Source: Lachnospiraceae bacterium
Lineage (GTDB): Bacteria > Bacillota > Clostridia > Lachnospirales > Lachnospiraceae
Length of the DNA stretch: 64,000 nt
Direction: 5' to 3'
Assembly: GCA_910576335.1 (NCBI GenBank)
Contig: CAJTIU010000013.1
Span: forward strand, 84,606-148,605
Positions 40,319-47,968 of this stretch are shown piece after piece; position 1 is the first letter of the stretch; each line of letters opens with the position of its first letter. The notes beneath the pieces are model-generated. The model worked only from the letters and a program-made list of their open reading frames with translations, was not told where the DNA came from and ran no database searches. A program made the translations under genes and the position numbers.

Positions 40319-40639
40319 ATGGCAGGAATGAAATGGTATAAAGTCTGGCTGGTGGTTCCGGGGACGGACGGGGATGCGGAGAACGGCCCCTGCGAGCCGG
40401 AATGGTGGAACGACATGGAGCAGGCCCCCGATGAGAAGGCGGCGGTCCGGCAGGCAAATGAAAAGGCCCGGAGGCAGTGGGAGGAGCCGAACCAGTATGA
40501 GCCTGGGGTGGAGGCACCGTCGGACAGGGAGCTTGGGCAGGAATGCCCGGTCTGCACCGGGGCGGCGGAAGTCACCGACGAGGAATATGCGGAATGGAAA
40601 AGGGAGATAGAGGAGCTGGTGGAGCTTCCGTTTGAATAA
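40319..40639 (+). CDS. Cassette protein, hypothetical
   Basis: A 106-residue acidic protein starting MAGMKWYKVWLVVPGTDGDAE, with a Trp-rich N-terminal half (EWWNDMEQAP) and a CPVC pair near residue 83. GGAGGAG precedes the ATG. Unlike its neighbours it has no leader of the A-F type. Its stop is followed by a GGGCC-GGAA-GGCCC hairpin with TTTT. Function unknown. Confidence 0.6.
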   Translation: MAGMKWYKVWLVVPGTDGDAENGPCEPEWWNDMEQAPDEKAAVRQANEKARRQWEEPNQYEPGVEAPSDRELGQECPVCTGAAEVTDEEYAEWKREIEELVELPFE

Positions 40640-40668
40640 CATCCGGGCGGGATTCCCGCAGGACAACT

Positions 40669-40686
40669 GGGCCGGAAGGCCCTTTT
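40669..40686 (+). terminator. GGAA-tetraloop terminator
   Basis: GGGCC-GGAA-GGCCC followed by TTTT. Related hairpins with the same GGAA loop follow the next two cassette genes (41130-41143 and 41608-41621), so the cassettes share a 3' end signal. Confidence 0.7.
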
Positions 40687-40692
40687 GCCCGT

Positions 40693-40826
40693 GGCAGATA
40701 TACATAATTCCTGCCGCAGATGTTTGTGTAGTTTATGCTCACAATTGACTTGCTATTATCCGCAGAAAGAGCGAATATGTGTACTACCGAAAGGAAAAAC
40801 AAAAAAGAAAACGGAGGACACAGACC
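40693..40826 (+). promoter_or_regulatory. Cassette leader copy C
   Basis: GGCAG (40693-40697) pairs with CTGCC (40711-40715). The TTTGTGTAGTTTATG arm is intact while its left partner is degenerate. Then ATTGACTTGCTATTAT, AGAGCGAATATG, TGTACTACCGAAAGG and ACGGAGG follow at the same spacing as the other copies. Confidence 0.75.
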
Positions 40827-41102
40827 ATGAAGATCAACGATGCAATGAAAACCTACAGACTGCCGAACCCCACCACGCCGGAAGACCTGGAATGCAGATG
40901 GAGCAAAACGCTGACCTTCGGCGACAGGGTGGTCATCGCCGGGTACTTTTTCAACGGCCCGAACAAGCCCTGCTATTTCGGGGCGGTTTACGAATTCCTG
41001 GGCGACGACCACACCTGCGAAGGCGCCATCGGGCTCCGGGCGGCAAGCGGAGTCGAGTTCGAGGATGACGGCCACGCAATCGCCTGGGCGATGCAGCAGT
41101 AA
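40827..41102 (+). CDS. Cassette protein, hypothetical
   Basis: A 91-residue alpha/beta protein (TYRLPNPTTPEDLECRWSKTL, then DRVVIAGYFFNGPNKPCYFGAVYEFLGDD and DGHAIAWAMQQ). It is alone behind leader C and ends just before a GGAA-loop hairpin. No recognised family; no transmembrane segment. Confidence 0.6.
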   Translation: MKINDAMKTYRLPNPTTPEDLECRWSKTLTFGDRVVIAGYFFNGPNKPCYFGAVYEFLGDDHTCEGAIGLRAASGVEFEDDGHAIAWAMQQ

Positions 41103-41153
41103 ACGGAGGCGGGAAAATCCCAGGGTACGGAGCCGGAAGGCTCTGTATCCCGT

Positions 41154-41287
41154 GCCAGTAAAGTACACAAACCCAGGCGTAGATGTTTGTGTAGTTTATG
41201 CCCGCAATTGACTTGCTATTATCGGCGGAAAGAGCGAATATGTGTACTACCGAAAGGGAAAACAAAAAGAAAACGGAGGTACACACC
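41154..41287 (+). promoter_or_regulatory. Cassette leader copy D
   Basis: AAAGTACACAAA pairs with TTTGTGTAGTTT. Then ATTGACTTGCTATTAT, AGAGCGAATATG, TGTACTACCGAAAGGG and ACGGAGG follow. From TTTGTGTAG onward it is nearly identical to copy C. A GAGCC-GGAA-GGCTC hairpin, extendable by GGGTAC/GTATCCC, lies just upstream at 41124-41151. Confidence 0.75.
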
Positions 41288-41581
41288 ATGAGGGATTACA
41301 ACGAGGTTTTTGGATACGAGGCATTTGCAGGGTTTATGACGGAGGCACAGCTTAAGCGCCACACGGAGTGCATCCGGGAATACAGGGGCTACAGCATCGC
41401 CTTTGGGAAATACCAGAGGGACGCCCAAGGCAGGGCATGGTGGAGCGTCAGGGTTTGGAAAAACGACGGGCGGGACCGCCTTGGGGCTTTCACGATGAAG
41501 GGCCTCTGCGCCACGGACGGGGAGGCGATGGCCATGGCGACCCGGTGGGCAAAAGCCAGCATTGACAGGGTTGCCGGATAA
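41288..41581 (+). CDS. Cassette protein, hypothetical
   Basis: A 97-residue protein (FMTEAQLKRHTECIREYRGYSIAFGKYQRDAQGRAWWSVRVWKND, then ATDGEAMAMATRWAKASIDR). The mixed strand and helix pattern with WWSVRVW suggests a compact beta sheet capped by helices. It is alone behind leader D and followed by the third GGAA-loop hairpin (41608-41621). Function unknown. Confidence 0.6.
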   Translation: MRDYNEVFGYEAFAGFMTEAQLKRHTECIREYRGYSIAFGKYQRDAQGRAWWSVRVWKNDGRDRLGAFTMKGLCATDGEAMAMATRWAKASIDRVAG

Positions 41582-41696
41582 ACGGAAAATAGAACATTTC
41601 AGGAGCGGGGCCGGAAGGCCCTGTGTCTTGTACCAATAGATTTCAGGCTTGCCATAGGCAGGCCAATTTTTATGCCATCTTCTGGAGGTGATGCCG

Positions 41697-43304
41697 ATGG
41701 CGATGCGGAAGCTGAAAAAATACAGGCCGACAAAATTTAAGGCGAAGGACAGCCGCTATGATTCCGATGCCGCCGATTTTGCCGTGATGTTCATCGAGAG
41801 CCTCTGCCACACCAAGGGGACATGGGCAGGGAAGCCCTTTGAGCTGATCGACTGGCAGGAGCAGATCATCCGGGATGTTTTCGGCACGTTAAAGCCCAAC
41901 GGCTACCGCCAGTTCAACACAGCCTATGTTGAGATTCCGAAGAAGCAGGGGAAGTCGGAGCTTGCCGCCGCCGTGGCGCTGCTTTTGACCTGCGGGGACG
42001 GGGAGGAACGCGCCGAGGTGTACGGATGCGCCGCCGACCGGCAGCAGGCCACCATCGTCTTTGACGTGGCGGCGGACATGGTGCGGATGTGCCCTGCGCT
42101 GAATAAGCGGGTGAAGATACTCGCCTCGCAGAAGCGGATCATATACACGCCCACCAATTCCTTCTACCAGGTGCTTTCGGCGGAGGCGTATTCCAAGCAC
42201 GGCTTCAACATCCACGGCGTGGTGTTCGACGAGCTGCACACGCAGCCGAACCGGAAGCTGTTTGATGTCATGACCAAGGGCTCCGGGGACGCCAGGATGC
42301 AGCCGCTGTATTTCCTCATCACCACGGCGGGGACGGACACCCACTCCATCTGTTACGAGACGCACCAGAAAGCAAAGGACATTTTAGAGGGCAGGAAGAT
42401 CGACCCGACCTTTTATCCTGTCATCTACGGTGCGGATGAGGCGGACGACTGGACGGACCCGAAGGTGTGGAAAAAGGCGAACCCATCGCTGAACATCACG
42501 GTGGGGATTGACAAGGTGGAGGCTGCCTGCGAGTCGGCAAAGCAGAACCCCGGCGAGGAGAACAGCTTCCGGCAGCTCCGGCTGAACCAGTGGGTGAAAC
42601 AGGCGGTGCGGTGGATGCCCATGGACCGGTGGGACGCCTGCGCCTTCCCCGTTTCCGAGGACGGCCTGGAAGGGCGCGTCTGCTACGGCGGGCTGGACTT
42701 GTCCTCCACCACGGACATCACGGCGTTCGTGCTGGTGTTCCCGCCGCTGGATGAGGAGGACAAATACTGCATCCTGCCGTATTTCTGGGTGCCGGAGGAG
42801 ACGCTGGAGCTGCGTGTGCGGCGCGACCATGTCCCCTATGATGTGTGGGAGCGGCAGGGGAAGCTGATGATCACGGAGGGGAACGTGGTGCATTACGGCT
42901 ATATTGAAAAATTTATCGAGAGGCTTGGCGAACGGTTCAACATCCGGGAGATCGCCTTTGACCGGTGGGGCGCGGTGCAGATGGTGCAGAACCTGGAGGG
43001 GATGGGCTTTACGGTGGTCCCGTTCGGGCAGGGCTTCAAGGATATGTCCCCGCCCACCAAGGAGCTGATGAAGCTGGTGCTGGAACAGATGATTGCCCAC
43101 GGCGGGCATCCGATCCTGCGGTGGATGATGGACAACATCTTCATCCGCACCGACCCTGCGGGGAACATCAAGGCGGACAAGGAAAAGTCTACGGAGAAGA
43201 TTGACGGGGCGGTGGCCGCGATCATGGGGCTTGACCGGGCGATCCGCTGCGGGAACGTGTCCTCGGAAAGCGTCTACGACACCCGCGGCCTCCTCATCCT
43301 GTAG
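41697..43304 (+). CDS. terL: Terminase large subunit
   Basis: A 535-residue HK97-type large terminase. The ATPase shows a deviant Walker A VEIPKKQGKSELAAAVAL (~residue 85) and Walker B GVVFDELHTQ. The nuclease domain has YGGLDLSSTTDITAFVLVF, EIAFDRWGAVQMVQNLEGMG and a C-terminal EKIDGAVAAIMGLDRA. It powers packaging and cuts DNA. Several starts are possible; the ATG at 41697 lies eight bases after GGAGG. It follows the cassette array, separated from the small subunit by 8.7 kb. Confidence 0.95.
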   Translation: MAMRKLKKYRPTKFKAKDSRYDSDAADFAVMFIESLCHTKGTWAGKPFELIDWQEQIIRDVFGTLKPNGYRQFNTAYVEIPKKQGKSELAAAVALLLTCGDGEERAEVYGCAADRQQATIVFDVAADMVRMCPALNKRVKILASQKRIIYTPTNSFYQVLSAEAYSKHGFNIHGVVFDELHTQPNRKLFDVMTKGSGDARMQPLYFLITTAGTDTHSICYETHQKAKDILEGRKIDPTFYPVIYGADEADDWTDPKVWKKANPSLNITVGIDKVEAACESAKQNPGEENSFRQLRLNQWVKQAVRWMPMDRWDACAFPVSEDGLEGRVCYGGLDLSSTTDITAFVLVFPPLDEEDKYCILPYFWVPEETLELRVRRDHVPYDVWERQGKLMITEGNVVHYGYIEKFIERLGERFNIREIAFDRWGAVQMVQNLEGMGFTVVPFGQGFKDMSPPTKELMKLVLEQMIAHGGHPILRWMMDNIFIRTDPAGNIKADKEKSTEKIDGAVAAIMGLDRAIRCGNVSSESVYDTRGLLIL

Positions 43305-43439
43305 CGGTAAAATGCACAAATCCCGCCGTGGATGTTTGTGCAGGATACGGCTGTATTCTGCTTGCTATTCTGCGGCTTCAGAGCGAATATGTCACTTGCC
43401 GGGAGGGCATCCCGGAAAACAGGAAACGGAGGTACTGCG
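43305..43439 (+). promoter_or_regulatory. Cassette leader copy E (diverged)
   Basis: AATGCACAAA pairs with TTTGTGCA; GCGG pairs with CCGC. The core reads CTTGCTATT, CAGAGCGAATATGT and then CACTTGCCGGGAGGG in place of TACTACCGAAAGG. The ACGGAGG ribosome-binding site is intact. This copy has drifted more than A-D, but its arms still pair. Confidence 0.65.
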
Positions 43440-43604
43440 ATGAGGGCATACGGAGAGATGGAGCAGCACGGGAAATACACGCTGGAGGATTTCGGCGGCT
43501 GGTCGAGGAACCACACCAAAGCGGCATCCATCCGCAGGTGGAAGCGGCCGCTGAAAAAGAGGGCGAGGCAGGTGTGCCGTGCCGCGCTGAGACGGCTGGT
43601 CTGA
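43440..43604 (+). CDS. Small basic protein, paralogue of 39531-39722
   Basis: A 54-residue protein: MRAYGEMEQHGKYTLEDFGGW, then a basic C-terminus SIRRWKRPLKKRARQVCRAALRRLV. The basic half matches that of the protein at 39531. It stands alone behind leader E, between the large terminase and leader F. Probably nucleic-acid binding by charge; role unknown. Confidence 0.65.
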   Translation: MRAYGEMEQHGKYTLEDFGGWSRNHTKAASIRRWKRPLKKRARQVCRAALRRLV

Positions 43605-43615
43605 GCGGCTTTCGG

Positions 43616-43747
43616 GGGGCATAATCTACACAAAAACTGCCCCGGATGTTTGTGTAAATTATGCCAGTAATTGACTTGCTATCCTGGGCATTCAGAGCGA
43701 ATATGTGTACTACCGAAAGGCAAATTAAAAAAACGGAGGTAACGCAC
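43616..43747 (+). promoter_or_regulatory. Cassette leader copy F
   Basis: GGCATAATCTACACAAA pairs with TTTGTGTAAATTATGCC almost perfectly; GGGGC (43616-43620) can instead pair with GCCCC (43639-43643). Then ATTGACTTGCTATCCT, CAGAGCGAATATG, TGTACTACCGAAAGG and ACGGAGG follow. The changes in the two arms are compensatory relative to other copies. Confidence 0.75.
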
Positions 43748-43933
43748 ATGAAAGTACACGAATTTATGGAGAAACACGGGATCGGCGAGTCAAGGGTGAG
43801 GATTTTTGATGCGGAGCTTGGGAAAGAGATATGCGGGATTTTTGAGACGGGGCTCTATTACGACTGCAAAGTGTCTGGGGCATATCCAGCGGGCAGGAAC
43901 ACGGTTTTAGAGGTCGCATCGGTAAACGGCTAA
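43748..43933 (+). CDS. Cassette protein, hypothetical
   Basis: A 61-residue protein (KVHEFMEKHGIGESRVRIFDAELGKEICGIFETGLYYDCKVSGAYPAG split over helix and strands). It stands alone behind leader F, the last cassette before the portal gene. The small alpha/beta shape resembles phage accessory proteins, without a named family. Confidence 0.6.
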   Translation: MKVHEFMEKHGIGESRVRIFDAELGKEICGIFETGLYYDCKVSGAYPAGRNTVLEVASVNG

Positions 43934-44007
43934 GACAGGACGGCACAGGGGGCGCTGCTTCGGCGGCGCCTTCCTGCTGTCCGTTTTTGGAAAGGAGAGT
44001 GGTATTT

Positions 44008-45354
44008 ATGGGGTTATTCAGCGGCTTGTTCCGGGCGAGGGATGCTCCCCAGAACAGGACGTCGGGGAGCGCCTACAGCTTTTTCCTTGGGAACAGCACA
44101 TCTGGGAAAAGGGTGAACGAGCGCACCTCCATGCAGATGACGGCGGTGTACTCCTGCGTCCGGATTCTGTCGGAGGCGGTGGCGGGGCTGCCGCTGCACT
44201 TTTATAAGTACACGGAGGACGGCGGGAAGGAAAAGGCAGCGGAACACCCGCTGTATTTTTTACTCCATGACGAACCAAACCCGGAGATGACTTCCTTCGT
44301 TTTCCGTGAAACGCTGATGACGCACCTGCTCCTTTGGGGGAACGCCTACGCGCAGATCATCCGAAACGGCAAGGGCGAGGTCATCGGGCTGTACCCGCTG
44401 ATGCCGGATCGGATGGGTGTGGAACGGGACTCAAAAGGGCAGCTTTATTACGAATACACGGTCAGCATGGAGGACGCGCCCACGGTGAAGGGCAGCACGG
44501 TGATCCTGCCGCCCACGGAGGTGCTGCACATCCCCGGCCTTGGCTTTGACGGGCTGGTGGGCTATTCCCCCATTGCCATGGCAAAGAACGCCATCGGCAT
44601 GGCGATAGCCTGCGAGGAGTACGGGGCGAAGTTCTTCGCCAACGGCGCACAGCCCAGCGGGGTGCTGGAGCATCCGGGGACTTTGAAGGACCCGGCGCGG
44701 GTAAGGGAGAGCTGGCAGTCCGCTTTTGGCGGCAGCCACAATGCAAACAAAGTAGCTGTCCTGGAAGAGGGCCTTAAGTATACGCCTATATCCGTCCCGC
44801 CGGAACAGGCGCAGTTCCTGGAAACACGGAAGTTCCAGATCAATGAGATTGCAAGGATTTTCCGTGTGCCGCCGCACATGGTGGGCGACCTGGAAAAGAG
44901 CAGCTTCTCCAACATCGAGCAGCAGTCATTGGAATTTGTGAAATACACTCTTGACCCGTGGGTGTCGAGGTGGGAGCAGTCCATGGCGCGGTCGCTGCTG
45001 ACGGCGGAGGAAAAGAAGAAGTATTTCGTGAAATTCAACGTGGACGGCCTGCTCCGGGGCGATTACCAGAGCCGCATGAACGGGTACGCCGTGGGGCGGC
45101 AGAACGGGTGGATGTCGGCAAACGACATCCGGGAGCTTGAGAACCTTGACCGCATCCCGGAGGATGTGGGCGGCGACCTGTACCTCATCAACGGGAACAT
45201 GATGCCGCTTTCCATGTCCGGGGCGGCATATCAAAAAGGGAAGGAGGAACCCAATGAAGACGAAGAAGTTCTGGAACTGGAAGAAAGTGAAAAACCAGGA
45301 AACGGGGGCGGAGGAGCGCGTCCTGGAACTGAGCGGCACCATCGCGGAAGATAG
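44008..45354 (+). CDS. Phage portal protein, HK97 family
   Basis: A 448-residue HK97-type portal. Typical segments are MTAVYSCVRILSEAVAGLPLHFYK near residue 48, HPLYFLLHDEPNPEMTSFVFRETLMTHLLLWGNAYAQI, LYPLMPDRM, VLHIPGLGFDGLVGYSPIAMAKNAIG and EIARIFRVPPHMVGDLEKSSFSNIEQQSLEFV. It forms the dodecameric channel for DNA entry and exit. The last 101 bases overlap the protease gene. AAAGGAGAG precedes the ATG. Confidence 0.95.
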   Translation: MGLFSGLFRARDAPQNRTSGSAYSFFLGNSTSGKRVNERTSMQMTAVYSCVRILSEAVAGLPLHFYKYTEDGGKEKAAEHPLYFLLHDEPNPEMTSFVFRETLMTHLLLWGNAYAQIIRNGKGEVIGLYPLMPDRMGVERDSKGQLYYEYTVSMEDAPTVKGSTVILPPTEVLHIPGLGFDGLVGYSPIAMAKNAIGMAIACEEYGAKFFANGAQPSGVLEHPGTLKDPARVRESWQSAFGGSHNANKVAVLEEGLKYTPISVPPEQAQFLETRKFQINEIARIFRVPPHMVGDLEKSSFSNIEQQSLEFVKYTLDPWVSRWEQSMARSLLTAEEKKKYFVKFNVDGLLRGDYQSRMNGYAVGRQNGWMSANDIRELENLDRIPEDVGGDLYLINGNMMPLSMSGAAYQKGKEEPNEDEEVLELEESEKPGNGGGGARPGTERHHRGR

Positions 45355-46093
45355 CTGGTTTGATGATGACGTCACGCCGCAGCTTTTCAAGGATGAGCTG
45401 AATGCCGGGAGCGGTGACATTACCGTCTGGATCAACTCACCGGGCGGCGACTGCGTGGCGGCGGCACAGATATATAATATGCTCTCCAACTATAAAGGCA
45501 AGGTGACTGTAAAAATAGACGGCATCGCTGCGTCGGCGGCATCCGTCATTGCCATGGCGGGCGACACCGTCCTGGTATCCCCCGTTTCCATGCTTATGAT
45601 CCACAACCCTGCCACCATGGCCTGGGGCGACCATGCCGAGATGCAGAAGGCCATGGATATGCTCTCCGAGGTGAAGGAGTCCATCATCAACGCCTATGTG
45701 TTAAAGACCGGACTTTCCCGGCCGAAGCTGTCGCACCTGATGGATGCGGAGACCTGGATGGACGCGAACAAGGCGGTGGAGCTTGGCTTTGCGGATGACA
45801 TCATGGCACGGGCAAAAACAGGGCCGGGGGAAGATGGCGAGGGGGATACGGACGGGGAGGAAAACGAGGACGGGAAAAAGCCTCCCGCCCACAGCTCCAT
45901 GCTGTTCTCCCGCAGGGTGGCGGACAACGCCCTGCTGAATAAAGTGATTGCCAAATACGGGGAGAAAAAGCCCAAGGCGGGCATCGGGGAGCAGGCGAAG
46001 ATCCCTGCTCCGGGAGAAAAAGGCACACTAAAAACAGAAACCGGCCGTTCCGTGGACGCACTCATGGAGCGGCTTAATTTATTAAAGCGATGA
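45254..46093 (+). CDS. ClpP-like prohead (head maturation) protease
   Basis: A 279-residue S14-type protease. The ClpP fold is clear: DITVWINSPGGDCVAAAQIYNML, the nucleophile Ser in DGIAASAASVIAMAGD (~residue 97), His in MLMIHNPATMAWGDH (~120) and the helix DAETWMDANKAVELGFADDI. The C-terminal ~90 residues are a charged tail. It cleaves the capsid delta domain during maturation. GGAGG precedes the ATG within the portal gene, a normal overlap in this module. Confidence 0.93.
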   Translation: MKTKKFWNWKKVKNQETGAEERVLELSGTIAEDSWFDDDVTPQLFKDELNAGSGDITVWINSPGGDCVAAAQIYNMLSNYKGKVTVKIDGIAASAASVIAMAGDTVLVSPVSMLMIHNPATMAWGDHAEMQKAMDMLSEVKESIINAYVLKTGLSRPKLSHLMDAETWMDANKAVELGFADDIMARAKTGPGEDGEGDTDGEENEDGKKPPAHSSMLFSRRVADNALLNKVIAKYGEKKPKAGIGEQAKIPAPGEKGTLKTETGRSVDALMERLNLLKR

Positions 46094-46109
46094 GAAGGAG
46101 GATTCCATT

Positions 46110-47327
46110 ATGACGATTCTTGAACTGCGTGAGAAACGCGCGAAGGCATGGGAGGCGGCGAAGGCATTCTTAGATTCCCACAGGAAGGAGAACGGCACCC
46201 TTTCCGCAGAGGATGACGCCGCATACACGAGGATGGAGCAGGAGATCACGGACCTTGGGAAAGAGATCGCAAGGCTGGAGCGGCAGGAGGCGCTTGACGC
46301 GGAGCTGAACCGCCCGGTGAACAAGCCCCTCACAGGCAAGCCGGGCGGAAAGGCGGATGCGGACGGCGGGGAGGATAAGACGGGGCGTGCCTCCGACGAC
46401 TACCGGAAGAACTTCTGGAACGCCATGCGCTCCAAGGCGCCGATGCCTGCGGTCACCAATGCCCTGCAGGTCGGCACGGATTCCGAGGGCGGCTACCTGG
46501 TGCCGGATGAATACGAGAGGACGCTGGTGGAGGCTCTGGAGGAGGAGAACATCTTCCGCCAGATGGCGAAGGTCATCAAGACCTCCAGCGGCGACCGCAA
46601 GATCCCCGTGGTGGCAAGCAAAGGCACGGCGTCCTGGATTGACGAGGAGGGCGCGTTCCCGGAGAGCGACGACTCCTTCGGCCAGGTATCCATCGGCGCT
46701 TACAAGTTAGGCACACTGATCAAGGTTTCCGAGGAACTGTTAAACGACAGCGTCTTTGACCTGCAGTCCTATATCTCCCGTGAGTTTGCCCGCCGCATCG
46801 GGGCGAAGGAAGAGGAGGCGTTCTTCACGGGGGACGGCAAAGGCAAGCCGTTAGGTGTGCTTGCATCAACAGGCGGCGCGGAAACGGGCGTGACCGCCGC
46901 ATCCGCCACGGCTGTGACGGCGGATGAACTGATGGACCTGTATTATTCGCTGAAATCCCCGTACCGCAAGAAATCCATGTGGGTGCTGAACGATTCCACC
47001 ATCAAGGCCATCCGCAAGCTGAAGGACAATAACGGGCAGTACCTGTGGCAGCCGTCCCTGGCAGCCGGGACGCCGGACATGATCTTAGGCCGCCCCATCA
47101 AGACCTCGGCGTATATGCCGGCCATGGCCGCGGGTGCAAAGACCATCGCTTTCGGTGACTTTTCCTATTACTGGATCGCTGACAGGCAGGGGCGTTCCTT
47201 CAAGCGCCTGAACGAGCTGTTCGCTGCAAGCGGGCAGGTGGGATTCCTCGCCTCGCAGCGTGTGGACGGGAAGATGATCCTTGCGGAAGCGGTGAAGGTG
47301 CTGGAACAGAAAGGGGCTTCGGCCTAA
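46110..47327 (+). CDS. Major capsid protein, HK97 fold
   Basis: A 405-residue major capsid protein. The first ~105 residues are a charged coiled-coil delta (scaffold) domain (ELREKRAKAWEAAKAFLDSH and DLGKEIARLERQEALD), removed by the protease just upstream. The shell domain shows TNALQVGTDSEGGYLVPDEYERTLVEALEEENIFRQMAKV and later GRPIKTSAYMPAMAAGAKTIAFGDFSYYWIADRQG. GGAGG precedes the ATG. Confidence 0.95.
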   Translation: MTILELREKRAKAWEAAKAFLDSHRKENGTLSAEDDAAYTRMEQEITDLGKEIARLERQEALDAELNRPVNKPLTGKPGGKADADGGEDKTGRASDDYRKNFWNAMRSKAPMPAVTNALQVGTDSEGGYLVPDEYERTLVEALEEENIFRQMAKVIKTSSGDRKIPVVASKGTASWIDEEGAFPESDDSFGQVSIGAYKLGTLIKVSEELLNDSVFDLQSYISREFARRIGAKEEEAFFTGDGKGKPLGVLASTGGAETGVTAASATAVTADELMDLYYSLKSPYRKKSMWVLNDSTIKAIRKLKDNNGQYLWQPSLAAGTPDMILGRPIKTSAYMPAMAAGAKTIAFGDFSYYWIADRQGRSFKRLNELFAASGQVGFLASQRVDGKMILAEAVKVLEQKGASA

Positions 47328-47351
47328 GGTTTTTCAGAGGGAGGTGGAGGC

Positions 47352-47627
47352 ATGGCAGTGACGCTGGAAGAGATGAAGAACTACCTCCGTGTGGACTATG
47401 ACGAGGACGACGCCCTGATCGAAAGCATCATCGGGGCGTCGGAACGCCTCTGCATGGACGTGGCGCGGATGGATTCACTGGAAGAGTTTTCTGCTGTGGA
47501 AAATGCCAGGATTGCCGTGCTGTATGCGGCGGCCTACCTCTACGAACACCGGGAGGAGGCCGACCACCGCGCCCTCACACTCACCCTGCGGGCATTGCTC
47601 TTTGGGGCCAGGAAGGAGGCGTTCTGA
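47352..47627 (+). CDS. Head-tail connector, gp6-like
   Basis: A 91-residue helical protein with the gp6/DUF3199-type start VTLEEMKNYLRVDYDEDDALIESIIGASERLC and the helix ENARIAVLYAAAYLYEHREEADH. It forms the ring below the portal. Its stop overlaps the next start (TGATG). Confidence 0.88.
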   Translation: MAVTLEEMKNYLRVDYDEDDALIESIIGASERLCMDVARMDSLEEFSAVENARIAVLYAAAYLYEHREEADHRALTLTLRALLFGARKEAF

Positions 47628-47968
47628 TGGATGTGGCGGCGATGAACGTGCGGATCATGTTCCAGAAAAACGAGGCGGTGTCCGATGCCATCGGGAACCA
47701 TGAAAATGTATGGACGGATTTTTATTCCTGCCATGCCACCGTCAGCGATTCCCAGGGGAAGTCTTCTGTGGAATCCGAGGCGGCGGGGCAGACCGTGGCG
47801 CACCCGGACATCAGTTTCACGGTACGCTTCTGCCAAAAGGTGAAAGTCGTGGAAACCACGGGATTCCGTATCTTATGGGACGGCGGCATCTATGACATAT
47901 TGAAGGTAGACCATCTGAACAATAAGAAACGGGCATTGAAATTCAAATGTGAGAAAGCGGGGCGGTAA
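47627..47968 (+). CDS. Head closure / head-tail adaptor protein
   Basis: A 113-residue beta-rich protein: VRIMFQKNEAVSDAIGNHENVWTDFYSCHATVS and later VRFCQKVKVVETTGFRILWDGGIYDILKVDHLNNKKRALKFKCEKAGR, the pattern of SPP1 gp16-like head closure proteins. Coupled by overlaps to both neighbours. Confidence 0.85.
   Translation: MDVAAMNVRIMFQKNEAVSDAIGNHENVWTDFYSCHATVSDSQGKSSVESEAAGQTVAHPDISFTVRFCQKVKVVETTGFRILWDGGIYDILKVDHLNNKKRALKFKCEKAGR

Noticed and set aside
37488..43747. Integron-type attC sites or a CRISPR array as explanation of the repeated leaders
   Set aside because: No RYYYAAC/GTTRRRY ends, no integron integrase; repeats are ~130 bp, unevenly spaced by genes, and no cas genes occur. 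Serine and tyrosine recombinases present are of phage/element type.
45437..45938. Frames inside the prohead protease gene
   Set aside because: Shadows of a gene with an intact ClpP fold and catalytic Ser and His.
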